From assembly GCA_015039365.1 (NCBI GenBank), contig WION01000008.1, positions 186,001-250,000 on the forward strand: a DNA stretch of 64,000 nt. Reading direction: 5' to 3'. Origin of the DNA: Amanita rubescens (taxonomy: Eukaryota > Basidiomycota > Agaricomycetes > Agaricales > Amanitaceae). Below, piece after piece: positions 51,401 through 62,893 of the stretch; positions within the stretch are counted from its first letter, which is position 1, and each line of letters starts with the position of its first letter. Made by a program: the position numbers and the translations under genes. A model generated the notes under the pieces. It saw only the letters and a list, made by a program, of their open reading frames with translations. It had not been told where the DNA came from and searched no databases.

Positions 51401-53002
51401 GTGAGGGCAAAGGACGGAGATGAAGGGGCAACAGGACCGCTATATATCAAGATAGATGCATCTTGTTGGTTCGTTTGGGATATAGTGTTCACAGATGGCT
51501 GTGATCCTGGCCCGGGAAAAACAGTAACTTTGACCGAAGTCCGTAATCCGCAATCTTGCATGTTGTCACAGCCAGGCACGAGGAGATTGATGTCGTAATT
51601 GCCTGCCGCCGATACATAAGGCATCCAGGTAATGCTGGGGGCGGAAGACGATGTCGCGCCGACATTAACAGTTGACACAAGCACCGGTTGCGTTGTGCCG
51701 GGAATACTGGTGTCAACTACTTGTTCCTGCCAATTCCCAACCAGAGTCACGTTTGACGCGTTTGTCGCAAAGCAAGATTGGGCGTTTTCATTACTGACAA
51801 CTGATGCAAAAGCACCGGAAGAGAGGATCTGGAGGATGTGAAGACCAGGAGAGACACCAGTAAAGGCGGTTATTTTGAGCTGAATGCCCGTGATTGATAA
51901 AGGATTCTGAAATAAAAAGTCCTGGTAAAGAAATGAAGGATTCGTGGAAAGCGGGCACACAGTGGTGCAGGTCTGTGTCTGGCCCGAAACAGGATCGATG
52001 TAAGAAAGAGCCTGTACAGTATTGTCGGGTATTGTTGTGACGCTAACGAGCTGTGTAAGTTGGCCATCCGTCAGAAAGATAGGTAGAGACGCACCTAAAC
52101 TCCGTTGTACCATGATTCGGTTGAAACGTGTTTCCAAGTCGCACACCGCTAGCAAGTATGGACGAAAAAGTGCGAATCGTTATTAGCGCAGGGCTACCAT
52201 CTTCCCCGTACCACGTGTTGCCTGGCCCATCACTGCCTGCAGGACAAAGAATGCTCTGGATATTGGTGAAGCCAGAAGTGGTGGTAGATGGCGACCCTAG
52301 TATCTGGGCACCCTGTAAAGGAATGGGAACAAGCGAACTCGAGAATGGAGTCGCTCCAGGCGAGTACGGTACGTTCGGATTATTCTGGCCTTGGGAAAGT
52401 GGGGAACCCTGGAAAGACGTGATGAAGGAACCCGCAAAAAATAGGCTAGTCCCTGACGCATTCATAGTTATAGAATTAACACGGTCCTGGGCCCCAGTCA
52501 GGCCAGTGAATGGAGGCGATGACCAAGAACCAGATTTGATATTGAAAACAGCGACGGCATGCGCCGGAGACGTGAAGTTGCCGCCCAACCAGAGTTTGCC
52601 CTCCTTCGCGTCACAAAAGATAACATCGATGGGACCATTGGGACTATTATTCGAGTTTAAAGGAGAGAAAGAGTTGTTGGAAGGATTGTAGGACGCGACG
52701 TTGGCAAGTTGGAGGTTACCAATTGAAGAAAAAGAGCCTGCTATGTAGACAATGTTATTCAGTGTGCAGCTTGTGAGGACACGCCCCCCTGGGTTGGTGG
52801 AGGCTATATAGGTGAGAGAACCTTCGGAAGAGCGAGAGACGATAGATGAGGCGGAGGGGTTGAGAGTATAAGAGGTGTTGGAAAAGAAATCAAGACCAGC
52901 AAAGGCGCCTGAAAGGCCTACTAGGCCCATGCGGTCGAAATCGACGAGCGGGGCGGTCGCACAGAGGACATTGGGAACGAAGAGGAGCGGAAGGAGGAAC
53001 AT
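48490..53002 (-). CDS. RAX2: Cell polarity cortical marker RAX2
   Basis: Seven exons: complement join(48490..48556,48606..49089,49134..49400,49451..49512,49561..49748,49807..52042,52095..53002), 1403 aa, all in phase. Signal peptide MFLLPLLFVPNVLCA. The ectodomain repeats kelch-like segments (NIVYIAGSFSSIG, KLWLGGNFTS, LLYVGGEFGLPG, LIFAGGSFTDTV) with many N-x-S/T sites. One transmembrane helix follows (FLATGVVILISIAIAAGVVF), then a cytosolic tail with SYLRAETPSDAIGGMM-like elements and a terminal SH3-like piece (ELEVLDDRDPSWWFARDVQT). RAX2 marks growth sites at the plasma membrane. The second exon is 2.2 kb, the longest in the window. Confidence 0.93.
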
Positions 53003-53070
53003 TCAGAGGAACGCTAGGCGGTTCGCAACGGTCACGTATACTAATACTATTGTCACATGTCACATAGCTA

Positions 53071-53583
53071 CTACATCCCAACGCCATTCAAGAAGGGCGA
53101 CGACTGGTCCATAATCCTTTGCTAGTGTTAGACATATTCCATGCCTAAATGTTTCATACTCACTGGGGGTAGCGGTACCGGTGCACAGGTTCTTTATGCG
53201 CATTGTTGAACAGCTTGGTTTGCTCCGATGTCTCCAGCTGTTTGGCCGTGTGACGCGCATTCATCTCGAGCCAGCCCTCGCGCGATGTTTGATAGAAGGC
53301 AATCCACCGCGTGAGGTATGCTTTGTCTCCAGGCTCAGGCGCATAATTGTATACTGCGACGGCGACCAGCGATGCAATAAATGCATTGCGCCAGATGGGA
53401 CTGCTAAAATCTGCAGATTCAATCAGTTTTGTATTATTAAAAAGACAGCTGCCATTCGCATTTACCTTCCTTCGAGTGTGAATCGTGATGTCCTTGAGCA
53501 GCATTAGACGCAAGTCTATGTTGTGAGGTACATAATGTGTTTGTGCGGCGAGCGAGACGCAGGCCAACTCTTGCAAATGACAT
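53071..53583 (-). CDS. Mitochondrial complex I 17.8 kDa-type subunit
   Basis: Exons complement join(53071..53116,53164..53410,53466..53583), 136 aa. The presequence MSFARVGLRLARRTNTL is followed by DFSSPIWRNAFIASLVAVAV (one membrane helix), YNYAPEPGDKAYLTRWIAFY and the end EPVHRYRYPQIMDQSSPFLN. The pattern matches the Neurospora NUO-17.8 accessory subunit of NADH:ubiquinone oxidoreductase as I know it. The acceptor at 53116 was chosen because it gives YPQIMDQSSPFLNG; a later AG gives an early stop. Tandem with RAX2, 68 bp upstream of its ATG. Confidence 0.75.
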
Positions 53584-53721
53584 GAAGACTGACGAAGAGT
53601 TGAGTTCCGGCAATTACCGTACACCCGACGTCTGCCTTTCCCGTTTCGCTCACAGTATCATCACCGCACTATTATAAGTATATCGACCACATGACCCCTT
53701 ACGCTCTTGACTGTATACCAC

Positions 53722-54143
53722 ATGCAAAGCCCATCTGCCCTCGACGAATCCGCCCTTCTCAAACTAGAGCAACAGCTCAATCAGCGTCCTGATAAGAAAG
53801 AATTAATCGAACGGAACATCCTCAAAGGTCATTTGGCCTTTTCATCTCTACTAATATCTTACGCACTCTGTCTAGACGATAAGGGCATCGCACCGTCTCT
53901 GATTGCCGCTCGTGAACAGCTACAGAGATCGCGCCTGGAGGTCTCTGCCAATCTGTTACACTCGCCGTTACTTAATCTCATGGATGAATAGGATAGTCTT
54001 GATGCTGCGCTGCAGCATCGACCCAAGCCCGAGGAACTCGTCAAGCAAGGAATTCTCTTGGGTTAGATATTATGCTGCCACGTGTTGAAGCGCAGACCAT
54101 TAACTTTATTGCAGAAAGCGAAGCACCTGGAGAGAACGAGTAG
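53722..54143 (+). CDS. Small RPEL-repeat protein
   Basis: Exons join(53722..53827,53876..53940,53992..54061,54115..54143), 89 aa, four exons all in phase. Two RPEL motifs: LNQRPDKKELIERNILK and ALQHRPKPEELVKQGIL. RPEL motifs bind G-actin in MRTF and Phactr proteins. In fungi such small proteins are of unknown role, so actin binding is only inference. No other domain, signal or membrane segment. Its stop converges on the FAM210-like gene, 54 bp away. Confidence 0.85.
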
Positions 54144-54197
54144 TGGTTTATTAAGAGAGTATGCACTCTATGTATTATAGTCAGCAGGACACAGTCT

Positions 54198-54866
54198 CTA
54201 GTCATCAACACGCCGATTTCGTTCTCTAAACTTGGCTCTCATCTCGGCAGCAGCGCGTCTTGTACCCTCCCCACCTGCCCATCCCCTTGCATTCAACCAC
54301 GTCACAAATCTAGGAGTGAAAGCGGCCGTCAATCCAACTCTAACTGGCAGGAATAGCGTTTTGTGGATGGTGTAGGCTAACACGAGCATAGCATACAGGC
54401 TTTCGTGCCCGTTGGCTACCGCGCCATTGCCTGATGCATGTGAGCTGTCGAGCTCTTCGAGGCCTGGTTCGGCAGATTTTGAGGAAAAAACACTATAAAT
54501 GGTGGCTTTGACTGAGGCAGTCACGCCAGCAACGTAATCGGCACCGAGAAGGTTAATGGCAGCGAATGCGACGGCAAAATCGAGGGTGGAAAAGACTATG
54601 TATACGCCGAGGGCGTACCAGCCATATGATTTGATGAGGTATTTAAGACGCTGTGACAGGGAGGAGTCGGGAGGAAGGGGTGGAGGGGAGGAAGTGGATG
54701 GAGTCGGGGGAGGACGGGACGCGGCGGTAGAAGGGCGGGGGACAGAAAGTCGGAAGGGCCTGAAGGGCGGGCCGGGGCGGGCGAGGGGCAGAAGCGGGGC
54801 AGAGAGGCGGGGAACAAACGCCCGTAGTCGAGGCAGAAGAGCCATCGCGGTTCTCCGCACAAACAT
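54198..54866 (-). CDS. Mitochondrial DUF1279/FAM210-like membrane protein
   Basis: Single exon, 222 aa. A GC-rich, Arg/Pro-rich presequence (MFVRRTAMALLPRLRAFVPR) is followed by the DUF1279 core LSQRLKYLIKSYGWYALGVY and IVFSTLDFAVAFAAINLLGA, then KTLFLPVRVGLTAAFTPRFV and a basic amphipathic C-terminus. Two hydrophobic segments. Relatives include yeast Nat2 and human FAM210A/B, inner-membrane proteins tied to mitochondrial translation and N-terminal acetylation; the biochemical role is unsettled. Head-to-head with SPE2, 38 bp between start codons. Confidence 0.85.
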   Translation of the reverse strand: MFVRRTAMALLPRLRAFVPRLSAPLLPLARPGPPFRPFRLSVPRPSTAASRPPPTPSTSSPPPLPPDSSLSQRLKYLIKSYGWYALGVYIVFSTLDFAVAFAAINLLGADYVAGVTASVKATIYSVFSSKSAEPGLEELDSSHASGNGAVANGHESLYAMLVLAYTIHKTLFLPVRVGLTAAFTPRFVTWLNARGWAGGEGTRRAAAEMRAKFRERNRRVDD

Positions 54867-54904
54867 GCTTATGTTTGTCCCTCACACCGACTGCACGTGC
54901 AACC
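54867..54904. promoter_or_regulatory. Very short bidirectional start region FAM210-like/SPE2
   Basis: Only 38 bp separate the two start codons, the tightest divergent pair in the window. The two transcripts must overlap or initiate inside the opposing leader. Confidence 0.5.
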
Positions 54905-56180
54905 ATGTCCACCGATCTCGCAGCTGCCCCCTTTGAGGGCCCAGAAAAGCTTCTCGAGCTCTGGTTTGCCCCATCCCCATCTGCTCTCGATGATCAGGGT
55001 CTCAGAGGTATAGACAGAAAACTCTGGGAAGAGGTGCTTGACATCGTCAAATGTCAGATCCTTAGCGTCGTTCATGGCTCCGATACCGACGCTTATCTCT
55101 TGAGGCACGTCCCTATTCTCTCAGTCCTCTCTCTATCTCATCTCCTTCAGCGAATCCTCTCTCTTTATCTCACCCCATCGCCTGATCCTTAAAACCTGCG
55201 GGACCACCCTCAATCTTCTCGGTCTCCCCCGCATCCTCGATATCGCGGCAACATATGCCAATCTCCCCACTGTCTATCGCTGCTTTTATTCCCGAAAATC
55301 TTTCATGTTTCCTGATCGCCAGTATGGCCCTCATCGTGATTGGAAACAGGAAGTAGAGTTTTTGGACAATCTTTTTTCCAATGGTGCTGCATATACCATC
55401 GGCAAGGTCAACGGCGATCATTGGCTCTTATATCTGACCAGCCCTACCATTCATCCATCCAAACCGATTGATCAAATTCCAGAATTTCCGATACCCGCAT
55501 CTGACCCTGATTATACCATCGAAATACTCATGAGTGATTTATCACCCACTGCTCGCGAAGCTTTTATATTCCCCCAACTTAACGGTGCCAGCACTCCCTC
55601 TCTGTGTGCCAAACTCATGTCGGATAAAATTGGCATCAGTGATATCTTCCCTCCCCGTCTCACGACTCTTGACGCCTATGCATTCACACCATGTGGATAC
55701 TCTGCCAATGCTCTGATTAGATGGGGCGAACAAACAAGCGCTACTTCTCTCTCAAACGATCATAAAAAACAATCCGGCGAGGGCTACTATAGCATCCATG
55801 TTACTCCAGAGCCAGATTGGTCTTATGCGAGCTTTGAATGCAATGTCCCGTTACCCGTGAACTCCCCATCCACCTCCGATCCGTCACTAGATATACCTGA
55901 TCTCACATCCCTTGTCGCGCGCGTCGTCTCCATCTTCAGGCCTGCGCGACTCACTGTCACGCTCTTCATTTCCAACCGCGGTAATGGAGTTACAGCAGAC
56001 ATTGATGACATCTGTGGCGTTAGTCCCGTGGAGGCTGCGCAGCGGGCATTTCATGTTGCGCTTACATCTCAAAATTCAGGAGCCTCATTCGGAGGCAAGG
56101 CGTACAGGCGTACAGATAAAATTAACTACGAGTTCGGTGGCTATGATCTCGCCTTTTCCAGCTTCGAGCTCAGATTATGA
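54905..56180 (+). CDS. SPE2: S-adenosylmethionine decarboxylase proenzyme
   Basis: Exons join(54905..55104,55151..56180), 409 aa. N-terminus FEGPEKLLELWFAP is family-typical. The self-cleavage site is LSESSLFIS: the enzyme cuts between Glu and Ser, and the Ser becomes the pyruvoyl cofactor. LKTCGTTLNLLGLPRIL carries the catalytic Cys; FLDNLFSNGAAYTIGKVNGD and YAFTPCGYSANALI follow. It makes decarboxylated SAM for spermidine and spermine synthesis. The only intron ends one codon before the cleavage Glu-Ser and has a GC donor (GAG|GCACGT). Alternative splicing there would alter the active site. Confidence 0.95.
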
Positions 56181-56610
56181 CCCGATGTCTCTGAGACGAT
56201 GAGCTGAGCACCGGAAAACCGTGGTAGACTTCTCATCGCACGTGTACTGCGTTCCTTTCACCTACTTTAGGTCGACCTTATGACGCACTGCTCGACTTCC
56301 GTAATCTGTCAACCGATGTGGGCGAGTAGATTAATTAAAAGTACATAGCACGTTTCTCTAAATTCGCGGAAGTAAGCGATGCGAAAATTATACTATTTGG
56401 AAAAGTCCTGAGAAGCAGGATCATCCTACACCATATAGTGACATAAGCCATTTGATAACTGCATGCGCAATACTAGGGTTTCATACTCCTGTTTCAATTC
56501 CCCGTACCTTTGACTTTACATCCTGCTTCGCGTGAGACGCTTCCTGCTTTCCACGAAGAGTGCATAGCGGACACAAGCGCACATAGATCTCGGCCATTGG
56601 CCAGGTAATA
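56181..56610. other. Intergenic, convergent 3' ends
   Basis: 430 bp between the SPE2 stop and the stop of the minus-strand regulator. Nothing with coding or RNA signal seen. Confidence 0.5.
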
Positions 56611-58111
56611 TTAGCCTGTTGGTCGGTAAGGCAAAATCCTTAATGTACAGAAATGAAGGCGCACGAATCCAAGCTGTTTGATTTCAGCTATCATGTTCAA
56701 GGGCGGATCGTGCGATCGGTGGACGTAAGTCAGAACATCGTATATCTGCGGCTGGACAGGAACTCGATCAAAGTATGTTTCCTTGTTTATTCCACAAGAC
56801 GCAGAATCTGTCATTGAACTTGAAGGGCTAGTCGCTTTCGTCTGTAGCTGCTCTTCAATGTGCGCTAGATAATCTTGGCGTAATCGTTGCGCTTCTATCG
56901 TCTCCACAGCAAAAATTGAATCGCGTGGTAATATGAGAAGGTGCCGTTTCTCCGATCCGGAACAGACGTGATGAAACGATACCCATGCGTGCAGACGCTC
57001 TGATAGCTTTGAGCTGTTGCCTGCCTTGAGAGCATGGGATACGATGGAATAGACATCAGGGGTCAAGCATGCCGTCTCCCTTAATTCCCCCATGACACCG
57101 GCAAGGAATTCGTGCAAGGCTTCGTCAAAGAGCCGCCTATCCGGTATTTCGACGGAGTTGATAAGGCTTAATCTCTGTATTATATAACCAGGCAATGGGA
57201 CAAAGGACATATCATTCCAAGGTTCGACAGTCAAACTCTTGATCAGGAGACCTTTCGAAGCTGAAAATGGTTGGGATTTAAATGCCATTGAATTTTGCTG
57301 AGCGTGAGCGTGTCGGGTCACAAGAGAGTGCAACCCCGAGTGCTCCGAACCTACGTTCTTCCTTTGTTCTGTAGCCGATCTGCCTGTTTGTACATATAAG
57401 GGAATATCTGGATCAGAGGACCCCTCTAGATCTGAAAGTGACGGAGAAGGGCTTTGGTTATTCTTTCGAGACGATGAAGCGATGTTTTGACCATAGAAAG
57501 TGTGACGATCCAATTTACTGGGTGAATCAGAGGGGTTGATTTGCGAGGAAACCGAATGTGAACCCGTCTCGTGCTTATGCCTCTGTGGCGCAACGGATGC
57601 AGCGCCTGATCTTTGCCTTTTCTTGGGAGTGTAATTACACTCGGCCTCCTCATCGGCTGCGCAGAAATTGCACACGGGCAAGTTACGATCACACTAGACC
57701 AACATGTTTAGTCCAGAAAAATGAGACATGCGACGGGAATAATTAAAGCATACTTTTAGGTTTTTAGCGCGACAACCATCACATCGTGGAATGCCGCGGT
57801 GTGCAGGGGTGGGCAAAGGCGTATATTTGCAGACTCTGCCGCTTGCCCATGAGCAATGATTGCAGGCGGGGAGAACGCGGTCGCACTAAGTTGGGGACCA
57901 AAGTAGTTGAAAAACTACGCATGGCAATGGAACGAGGCCGACTCACCTTGAGGTTGTTCAATCGGCAATGATCACAACGAGGCTTGCCTCTACGACCAAT
58001 CCATAGTGATTGACGGGCCTTGTACACTTTGGGGTTTGGGATTTTTATTGTGAGTTGTCCATCATCGCCCTGATCTCCGACAGAATCTGTATCGTCGAAG
58101 GAACTCTCCAT
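56611..58111 (-). CDS. Transcription factor with two tandem Zn2Cys6 clusters
   Basis: Exons complement join(56611..57693,57754..57885,57947..58111), 459 aa. Cluster one: CDHCRLNNLKCDRVLPAC then NHC...C. Cluster two: CDGCRAKNLKCDRNLPVC then NFC...C. Both keep all six Cys. Each cluster is cut by a phase-0 intron at the same place, after the LK and before CDR. The middle is Ser/Lys-rich. The C-terminal 250 residues contain PWNDMSFVPLPGYIIQRLSL and ALHEFLAGVMGELRETACLT, helical and basidiomycete-like. Targets unknown. Single Zn2Cys6 clusters are the fungal norm; this double type is known from basidiomycetes. Confidence 0.9.
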
Positions 58112-59616
58112 GTCAACTGAGGCGAGAGAGAAAGCTCAGAAGTAAAATATCGCAAATAGTACGCAAAATGTGCCTCCTGTGACTGATAATTGAGCTTTGG
58201 AACTGTTTGGGTTAAAATATAGAGTTAAAGAAAGTCCTTGCTTGTATATCAATACGTATGAGCTTACTTTCAGTGAAACACCAATGACATGGGAGAGAGG
58301 CTTAGGCGCTCCTGGATCTTTGAATTCGGCCTTATTCAATAAGCCGAAGCGCATACAATTGATAAACTTGAGGTAAGCTCACCTTTCAGGGGTGTAATGT
58401 AAGTGCTTGCAATCTCCAATGCAAAGCACTCGGAATCCGAACTTACTTACCTGAGTTGTGACGTGACAGTCACCACATACGAAGTGACTATCAAGCCACA
58501 AGGCTATATGGGTACGTAGCCTTGGGATAGCTCGGCGACACCATTGAGTTGTTTCAGAGCAGCTGGATATTGTAATGATCAGGCTTGTACTTGATATATC
58601 TACTCGTCTTCACTATCATTTCTCGCATCTAGTGTATTATCCGCATAGTCGACAACCTCAGACAGAGTACCTCTATATAGACACATCCGTGTTGTGCAGG
58701 TGATCAAATGGAAACGTAATACTTCCACCGAAAATCATACAGACCATACGGTCAATGGAATAGAAAGAAGACCCTAGACTCAAACTCGATCGCGAGCTGC
58801 GTCCAGCCTGCAGTAACTAACCTACCATTGCATAACAGTCTGTCGATACCATTGTGGTTAAATCGATTGCGCAAAGCGTAGCCGCGGCTATCTGGTGACC
58901 GGACTTGTCTCTTGGATACGAGATCCTGATTCTCCCCTTTTCCCTAGAAGTACAACTGTTTATTACAAGTTCTCGGAATGCGGTAAGAAGCTAGCCAGCA
59001 TTTTTAGCGCGTCGCACCAGAGCTTTCTGCTGGACGCGCATAGGTGTCGAATCAAGAAGTTCAGAATATCAGTGCATTCTGCCTTAGGACACAAGCAATT
59101 GCAGATCAGTATTGTTTTAGCCAGAGAGGTTTATCATGCGTACTGCATAATCTATGCCAGCAATATCTTTTCTGGTCGATCACGCCTATTTTTGTGCATA
59201 TAGACCTCATCATATTGTCTGCGTTATCAATTTATCGGTTTACTGTTCACGACGTCATCTCCGTGTATTATTCCATGGTTAGTAACAATATCCTAGTTCT
59301 TCATTGAGGATCCTGGCGATGTACTAGAACGTCAGCTCAGTGTAGCAATCGTATGCTATGGAAGGCTTTGATGTTGGCATGAGATCTTCCAAGCCTCCCT
59401 AGCGGCAACCGTGTCGATTGTCAGCGTTCAGCAAGCCCGGATCGATCGAAGTTTGGCTCATCTCATGAGCCCTCAGGGCAGTTAAATCACTGGAGCATGA
59501 ATCATCTAACTTTGTGGGAACTGAAAATCTTGAAGTTTAATATCTGTACAAAGATTACACTGAATGATTATGCATACACGAGACCGTTCGCATGAATGGG
59601 TAGGGAAAAATAACAA
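58112..59616. other. Long intergenic region, 1.5 kb
   Basis: The largest gap in the window, between the promoter of the Zn2Cys6 gene and the DFP1 stop. Open frames at 58136..58354 (minus) and 58895..59307 (plus) lack any recognisable family, intron logic or start context. I see no tRNA B-box or repeat. It may hold a long promoter, a non-coding RNA or a gene I cannot recognise. Confidence 0.45.
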
Positions 59617-61511
59617 CTATACTCTACAATGCATGACAGTATTTTCGTCTTCAACATGACGATATTGCCGCTGTTCGAGACGTTGGGCTCGCTCAGCGTC
59701 AAGCTGCTGGACGGTGCGGCGCTGTACCCGTGCTAGGACACAGTCAAGCTGCAGGAAGTTTGCGTCATCCGTAGCGAATTTCTTATGTTTGCGACTTGAG
59801 GTGTGCTATAAATTAAATATATGTTAGTGCTAGCGTTGCAATGGCTTATGATTTGGCCAACCAATTTGAAATCATCAAATTTGACCCGGCAACTTTCACA
59901 GTAACCCGGCTTGCTACCCTCGTCACGTTTCGGCAACCTTAATGTATTTGTACTCTTGCTCTTCCTGAGGACCGCTTGGCGTGCCGGGACTTTTTCCGGC
60001 GGACCCATCTGCCCATTTCTCAGGCCGCTGTCAATCTTCTCTGTAGGTATGGATAGCCTACGCGAGGTAAGAACCTGTTGTCTGATCCTCCCGCTGAGAG
60101 CAGAGGACAGTTGAGTGTTACGCAGCGGATACCCAGCAGTTGAGGTTGTTCCTGTGGTCGACGCGATACTAATACTATTCCCTGATGCTGCTATGTAGGT
60201 AGTCCCCGCAGCGGAGGCAAGGTAACCTGAGGCGTTGTTAGATTCCAACGGGTCGCCGTCAATCAGACAGCCTTCCTGAGGTCCGGGGAGGGGGTACGAT
60301 GCCCGACGATGGAGATTACACAGTGAAATTGATCTACGAAGATCGCGTGACTTCTTCGAGTGCATGTTTGCATCTGCCTTTCGCGTTAATCCCTGCATGT
60401 TGCGAATTCTTTTCCTATTATTTTCTTCTTCTCTATTATTTTCTACTTGTTGTTGCCTTTCCCATCGTTTCTTTTCTTTTTCGTCAAAGGGTATGAAAGG
60501 CCCACGGGCGCATGGATGACAATACAGAACTGGCCAGGCCGTTTTTCCATCACGAGATTTTGGAACCTCGTATTCGTGAGCGGCGATCGTAGCGAGCTCC
60601 TGGCGAAGATCTTCGACGAGGATGAAATAGCTCGACTTTGAGAAATAGTGAAAATCATGCCTCTTTTGGGTAGGATCACGTTCACTGATGCCGTATATGC
60701 GCTCTGATTGGAGAAGACGAGTCAAGGAGCGTTGCGGGTTGGTTATTGACTGAGTTGTAGGGGAAATCCGACCGATTAGAGGATCGTCAGGCAAGTCGAG
60801 GCACCTGTTTAGTACGCTATCTAGCTTGGAAGTGGTCCAAACTTTTATACCAAAGCTCAAAGCTTTGGAGACCAAGTCAAATCCTGATCCTGTTAGAGTC
60901 TCATCTCTTGGGAGCCGTCAGATACAATATATCATAATGTTGCTATCAATTACCTGCTTTTCAATTTCATTGGACTTCTAAATGAATGCCCCGGCTTTGT
61001 TAATAAAGTTTTTGATTTTGGAACATTTTCTTTCTCAGCATCCCGCTCAGCGGGCAAAGGTTGGTTGGTAATCAGGTGGGTTACTTGGTTCGAGAAAAAA
61101 TCTTCGATAGTCTAACGTCAACAGGGTACGTTAGCGACATTCAAGTAGAGCCGTGCAGTTACATACGCCACCCAACCCCTGAATTCTAGCATCAAGAGAG
61201 GAGACCGCAGCTCGGTCAGGCTCTATATGATCGGCGTCGAAATAGAAGGTCCACGATGGGAACGCGCGACGATATTTATCCCTAAATTCAGCCTTCTGTT
61301 GCTCCTTCTCGGCTATTCTGCGCTCTCGCGCGGCTTGGCGCGACGGCCTATCCTTGTCCGGGCCGTCATCAAAGGTGGATGTGGTACGAACGCGTTTGGA
61401 ACCTGCTGTCACGCCGTCTTCAGGTTCTGGAGACCTCGAGCGCTTCGGAGCGGGAGGCTGCTGCGGCTGGGAAGGTCGAAGGGCCAAAGGGCGGCGGAAA
61501 GAGGTGGCCAT
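59617..61511 (-). CDS. DFP1: DBF4/DFP1 regulatory subunit of Cdc7 kinase
   Basis: Exons complement join(59617..59805,59862..60906,60954..61111,61167..61511), 578 aa. The N-terminal BRCT-like region runs SWTFYFDADHIEPDRAAVSS, IQGLGGTIEDFFSNQVTHLI, and resumes SGFDLVSKALSFGIKVWTTS. Motif M is near LRQELATIAAHEYEVP then WPVLYCHPCARGPFIPFD. The C-terminal DBF zinc finger is GYCESCRVKFDDFKLHTSSRKHKKF, with CxxC and HxxxxxH joined across an intron. It activates Cdc7 (Hsk1) for MCM phosphorylation at origins. The acceptor at 60906 was set by phase. Divergent from ATG5, 73 bp between starts. Confidence 0.92.
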
Positions 61512-61584
61512 GAACGTTGATGTAGTTGAACTCGTGCAGCGCGTTGACCTAAAACGATGTTTAAACAAATATGTCCAAACAAAT

Positions 61585-62834
61585 ATGTCCTCTCGACACA
61601 ATCAGCCTGCAAACTCCCCTTCGTATCTTTCCAAGGACCGGCTCACCGACTACCATTCCACTCTTTTCAAGCGTCTGACATGGGAGGGCTCTGTTCCATT
61701 GGAGATACGTGTAGACTCGAAGGAACTTCCAGCAAATTCTGATCGTGGTCTGGAATGCTATTACATACAAGCTCCTCGCGTCAGCTATCTCCCGTTGCTC
61801 ATGCCAGAGATTCGCAAATACCTGATGGATGTGGTATTTGATGACGCTGCGGGCAAGGTACTCAAAGAGGATGACTGGTGGTTCGAAACTGAAGAAGGAA
61901 CTACTCTCAAATGGTGAATCTAATTTTCTCTATCTTCATTCCTGCTAAAGCGCGTATTTCGAAGCATTTGAACTGACGCTGAATGTAGGCATTGGCCGAT
62001 AGGCCTGATTTACGACAATTATACCATATCGTCATCGTTAAGAGTGATTGGTACAAATCCGGCATCTTTAGTCACTCCGCTACGTTTAATCCTCCACCTG
62101 GCATCTCCTCCGGTTGACAAGCTCTTATTAAACCCAAGCGCGGAGGGTTGCAAACAATCATTTATGGGTCAGTTGAAGGAAGCTGATTTTATCAGATGGG
62201 GGAACACTAAACGAATGACGGGTCTGCGCAAAGCTGATCAGGATGGGATGTGGGAGGGGATCAGAGAGCGTAATTGCCTTGGCGAATTCATACGATTAAT
62301 TCACTGACGTTATTTTCTGAAGACAATTTTGAAGAGTATTGGCGGGTAGCTTCAAAGGTGACGCCCACAGTAAGCTTGGTGCGCTCGCAGTCGCCCCCGC
62401 CCCCACCCTCGACGTCCATGCATTCTCGCCCTCCGTCCGCTGATCAAGGGGGTACGCCTGATAAGGATGGTGCACACAATGTTCGCAGTGTACCCGTCAG
62501 GTTGTACCTACCAGACGGGCCTGTTATCCAGGATCTGGTTCCTCCACTTCTAGAAGATGGTAGAACCTTTACTTTCGTGGCTGGACAAACTAATAAATTT
62601 TCTCTAGGCACTCCTCACACCCTACAATATTACCTTCACTCTCATGTTCCTCTGCTTTTTGGTCCTGACGCTACTGGCACTATGAAGCGGCCAAACATGT
62701 CAGCAGACCAAGCCTATGTCCTGATTCAAGGTGTTTCTGCACCCTTGGAAGCTGAAATGGCGTGGCTGGGAGCATGCATGGCTGGAGCGGATGGCTGGCT
62801 TAATGTTTGCATTGGTGTGAAGAAAGGCATCTGA
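61585..62834 (+). CDS. ATG5: Autophagy protein 5
   Basis: Exons join(61585..61913,61989..62269,62323..62834), 373 aa. Opening block STLFKRLTWEGSVPLEIRVD, then YYIQAPRVSYLPLLMPEIRK, DWWFETEEGTTLKWHWPIGL, IYDNYT, and the conserved GQLKEADFIRWGNTKRMTGL. The conserved lysine that receives ATG12 lies in this KEAD/NTKRM area. The C-terminal UbL domain follows a Pro/Ser insertion (QSPPPPPSTSM). The ATG12-ATG5-ATG16 complex is the E3 for ATG8 lipidation. The first intron is 75 nt. Several ATG codons precede 61585 in other frames, so the leader is short and crowded. Confidence 0.93.
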
Positions 62835-62893
62835 GTTAGGATTAGATTGGCTCAATTTCAGCAGACAATGTAATACAGGGGATCCGGGGGAGA

